From Syntrophomonadaceae bacterium (GTDB lineage Bacteria; Bacillota; Syntrophomonadia; Syntrophomonadales; Syntrophomonadaceae): a stretch of 5,117 nt of DNA. Positions 5,093 to 5,117 of the stretch are shown in pieces (the first letter of the stretch is position 1; every line of letters starts with the position of its first letter). The stretch is from positions 1 to 5,117 of the forward strand of contig DUSB01000184.1 in the NCBI GenBank assembly GCA_012840625.1, in the 5' to 3' direction. Position numbers and translations under genes: made by a program. Under the pieces are notes generated by a model. The model saw only the letters and a list, made by a program, of their open reading frames with translations, had not been told where the DNA came from and searched no databases.

Positions 5093-5117
5093 CAGGAAAG
5101 GTGGAAACCCTGTTTGA

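Overview
The window holds three complete protein genes, all on the + strand: a large FAD-dependent acyl-CoA dehydrogenase (181-2019), a membrane-bound acyltransferase (2748-3719) and a conserved cysteine-rich protein of unknown function (4041-4805). Each has a strong Shine-Dalgarno sequence, and the genes are separated by gaps of 728 and 321 bases containing terminator-like hairpins. They therefore look like three separate transcription units rather than one operon. The AT-leaning sequence, AGGAGG-type ribosome binding sites, a near-consensus sigma-A promoter and U-tract terminators suggest a Gram-positive of the Firmicutes. A Syntrophomonas-like, fatty-acid-using clostridium is a plausible host, but that is an inference from the gene types and cannot be proven here.

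Region by region: 1-180 is a well-formed control region with a TTAACA-17-TAGAAT promoter, a perfect 7+7 inverted repeat just downstream of the predicted start site, and the ribosome binding site of a GTG-started gene. The dehydrogenase follows and ends in a clear intrinsic terminator (2106-2139). A stretch of about 340 bases has no convincing gene, only a possible 45-codon ORF without a ribosome binding site. It ends in a very strong 20-bp hairpin (2483-2530). The 217 bases before the acyltransferase contain nested inverted repeats that could form a folded leader. The acyltransferase is followed immediately by a second, degenerate copy of the hairpin. The next gap holds a bulged hairpin and an isolated TATAAT. 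The third gene ends in a third copy of the hairpin. The last 75 bases contain a separate compound palindrome that looks like a dispersed intergenic repeat.

The three genes show no obvious shared pathway. The dehydrogenase is a beta-oxidation-type enzyme expected to pass electrons to an electron-transfer flavoprotein encoded elsewhere. The acyltransferase probably decorates a cell-surface glycan. The third protein is soluble and possibly metal-binding. The most noteworthy points are the three-copy hairpin family with a conserved asymmetric consensus, the cysteine-rich unknown protein, and the possible structured leader. I see no mobile element with a transposase, no CRISPR array, no tRNA or rRNA, and no defence-type gene cluster.
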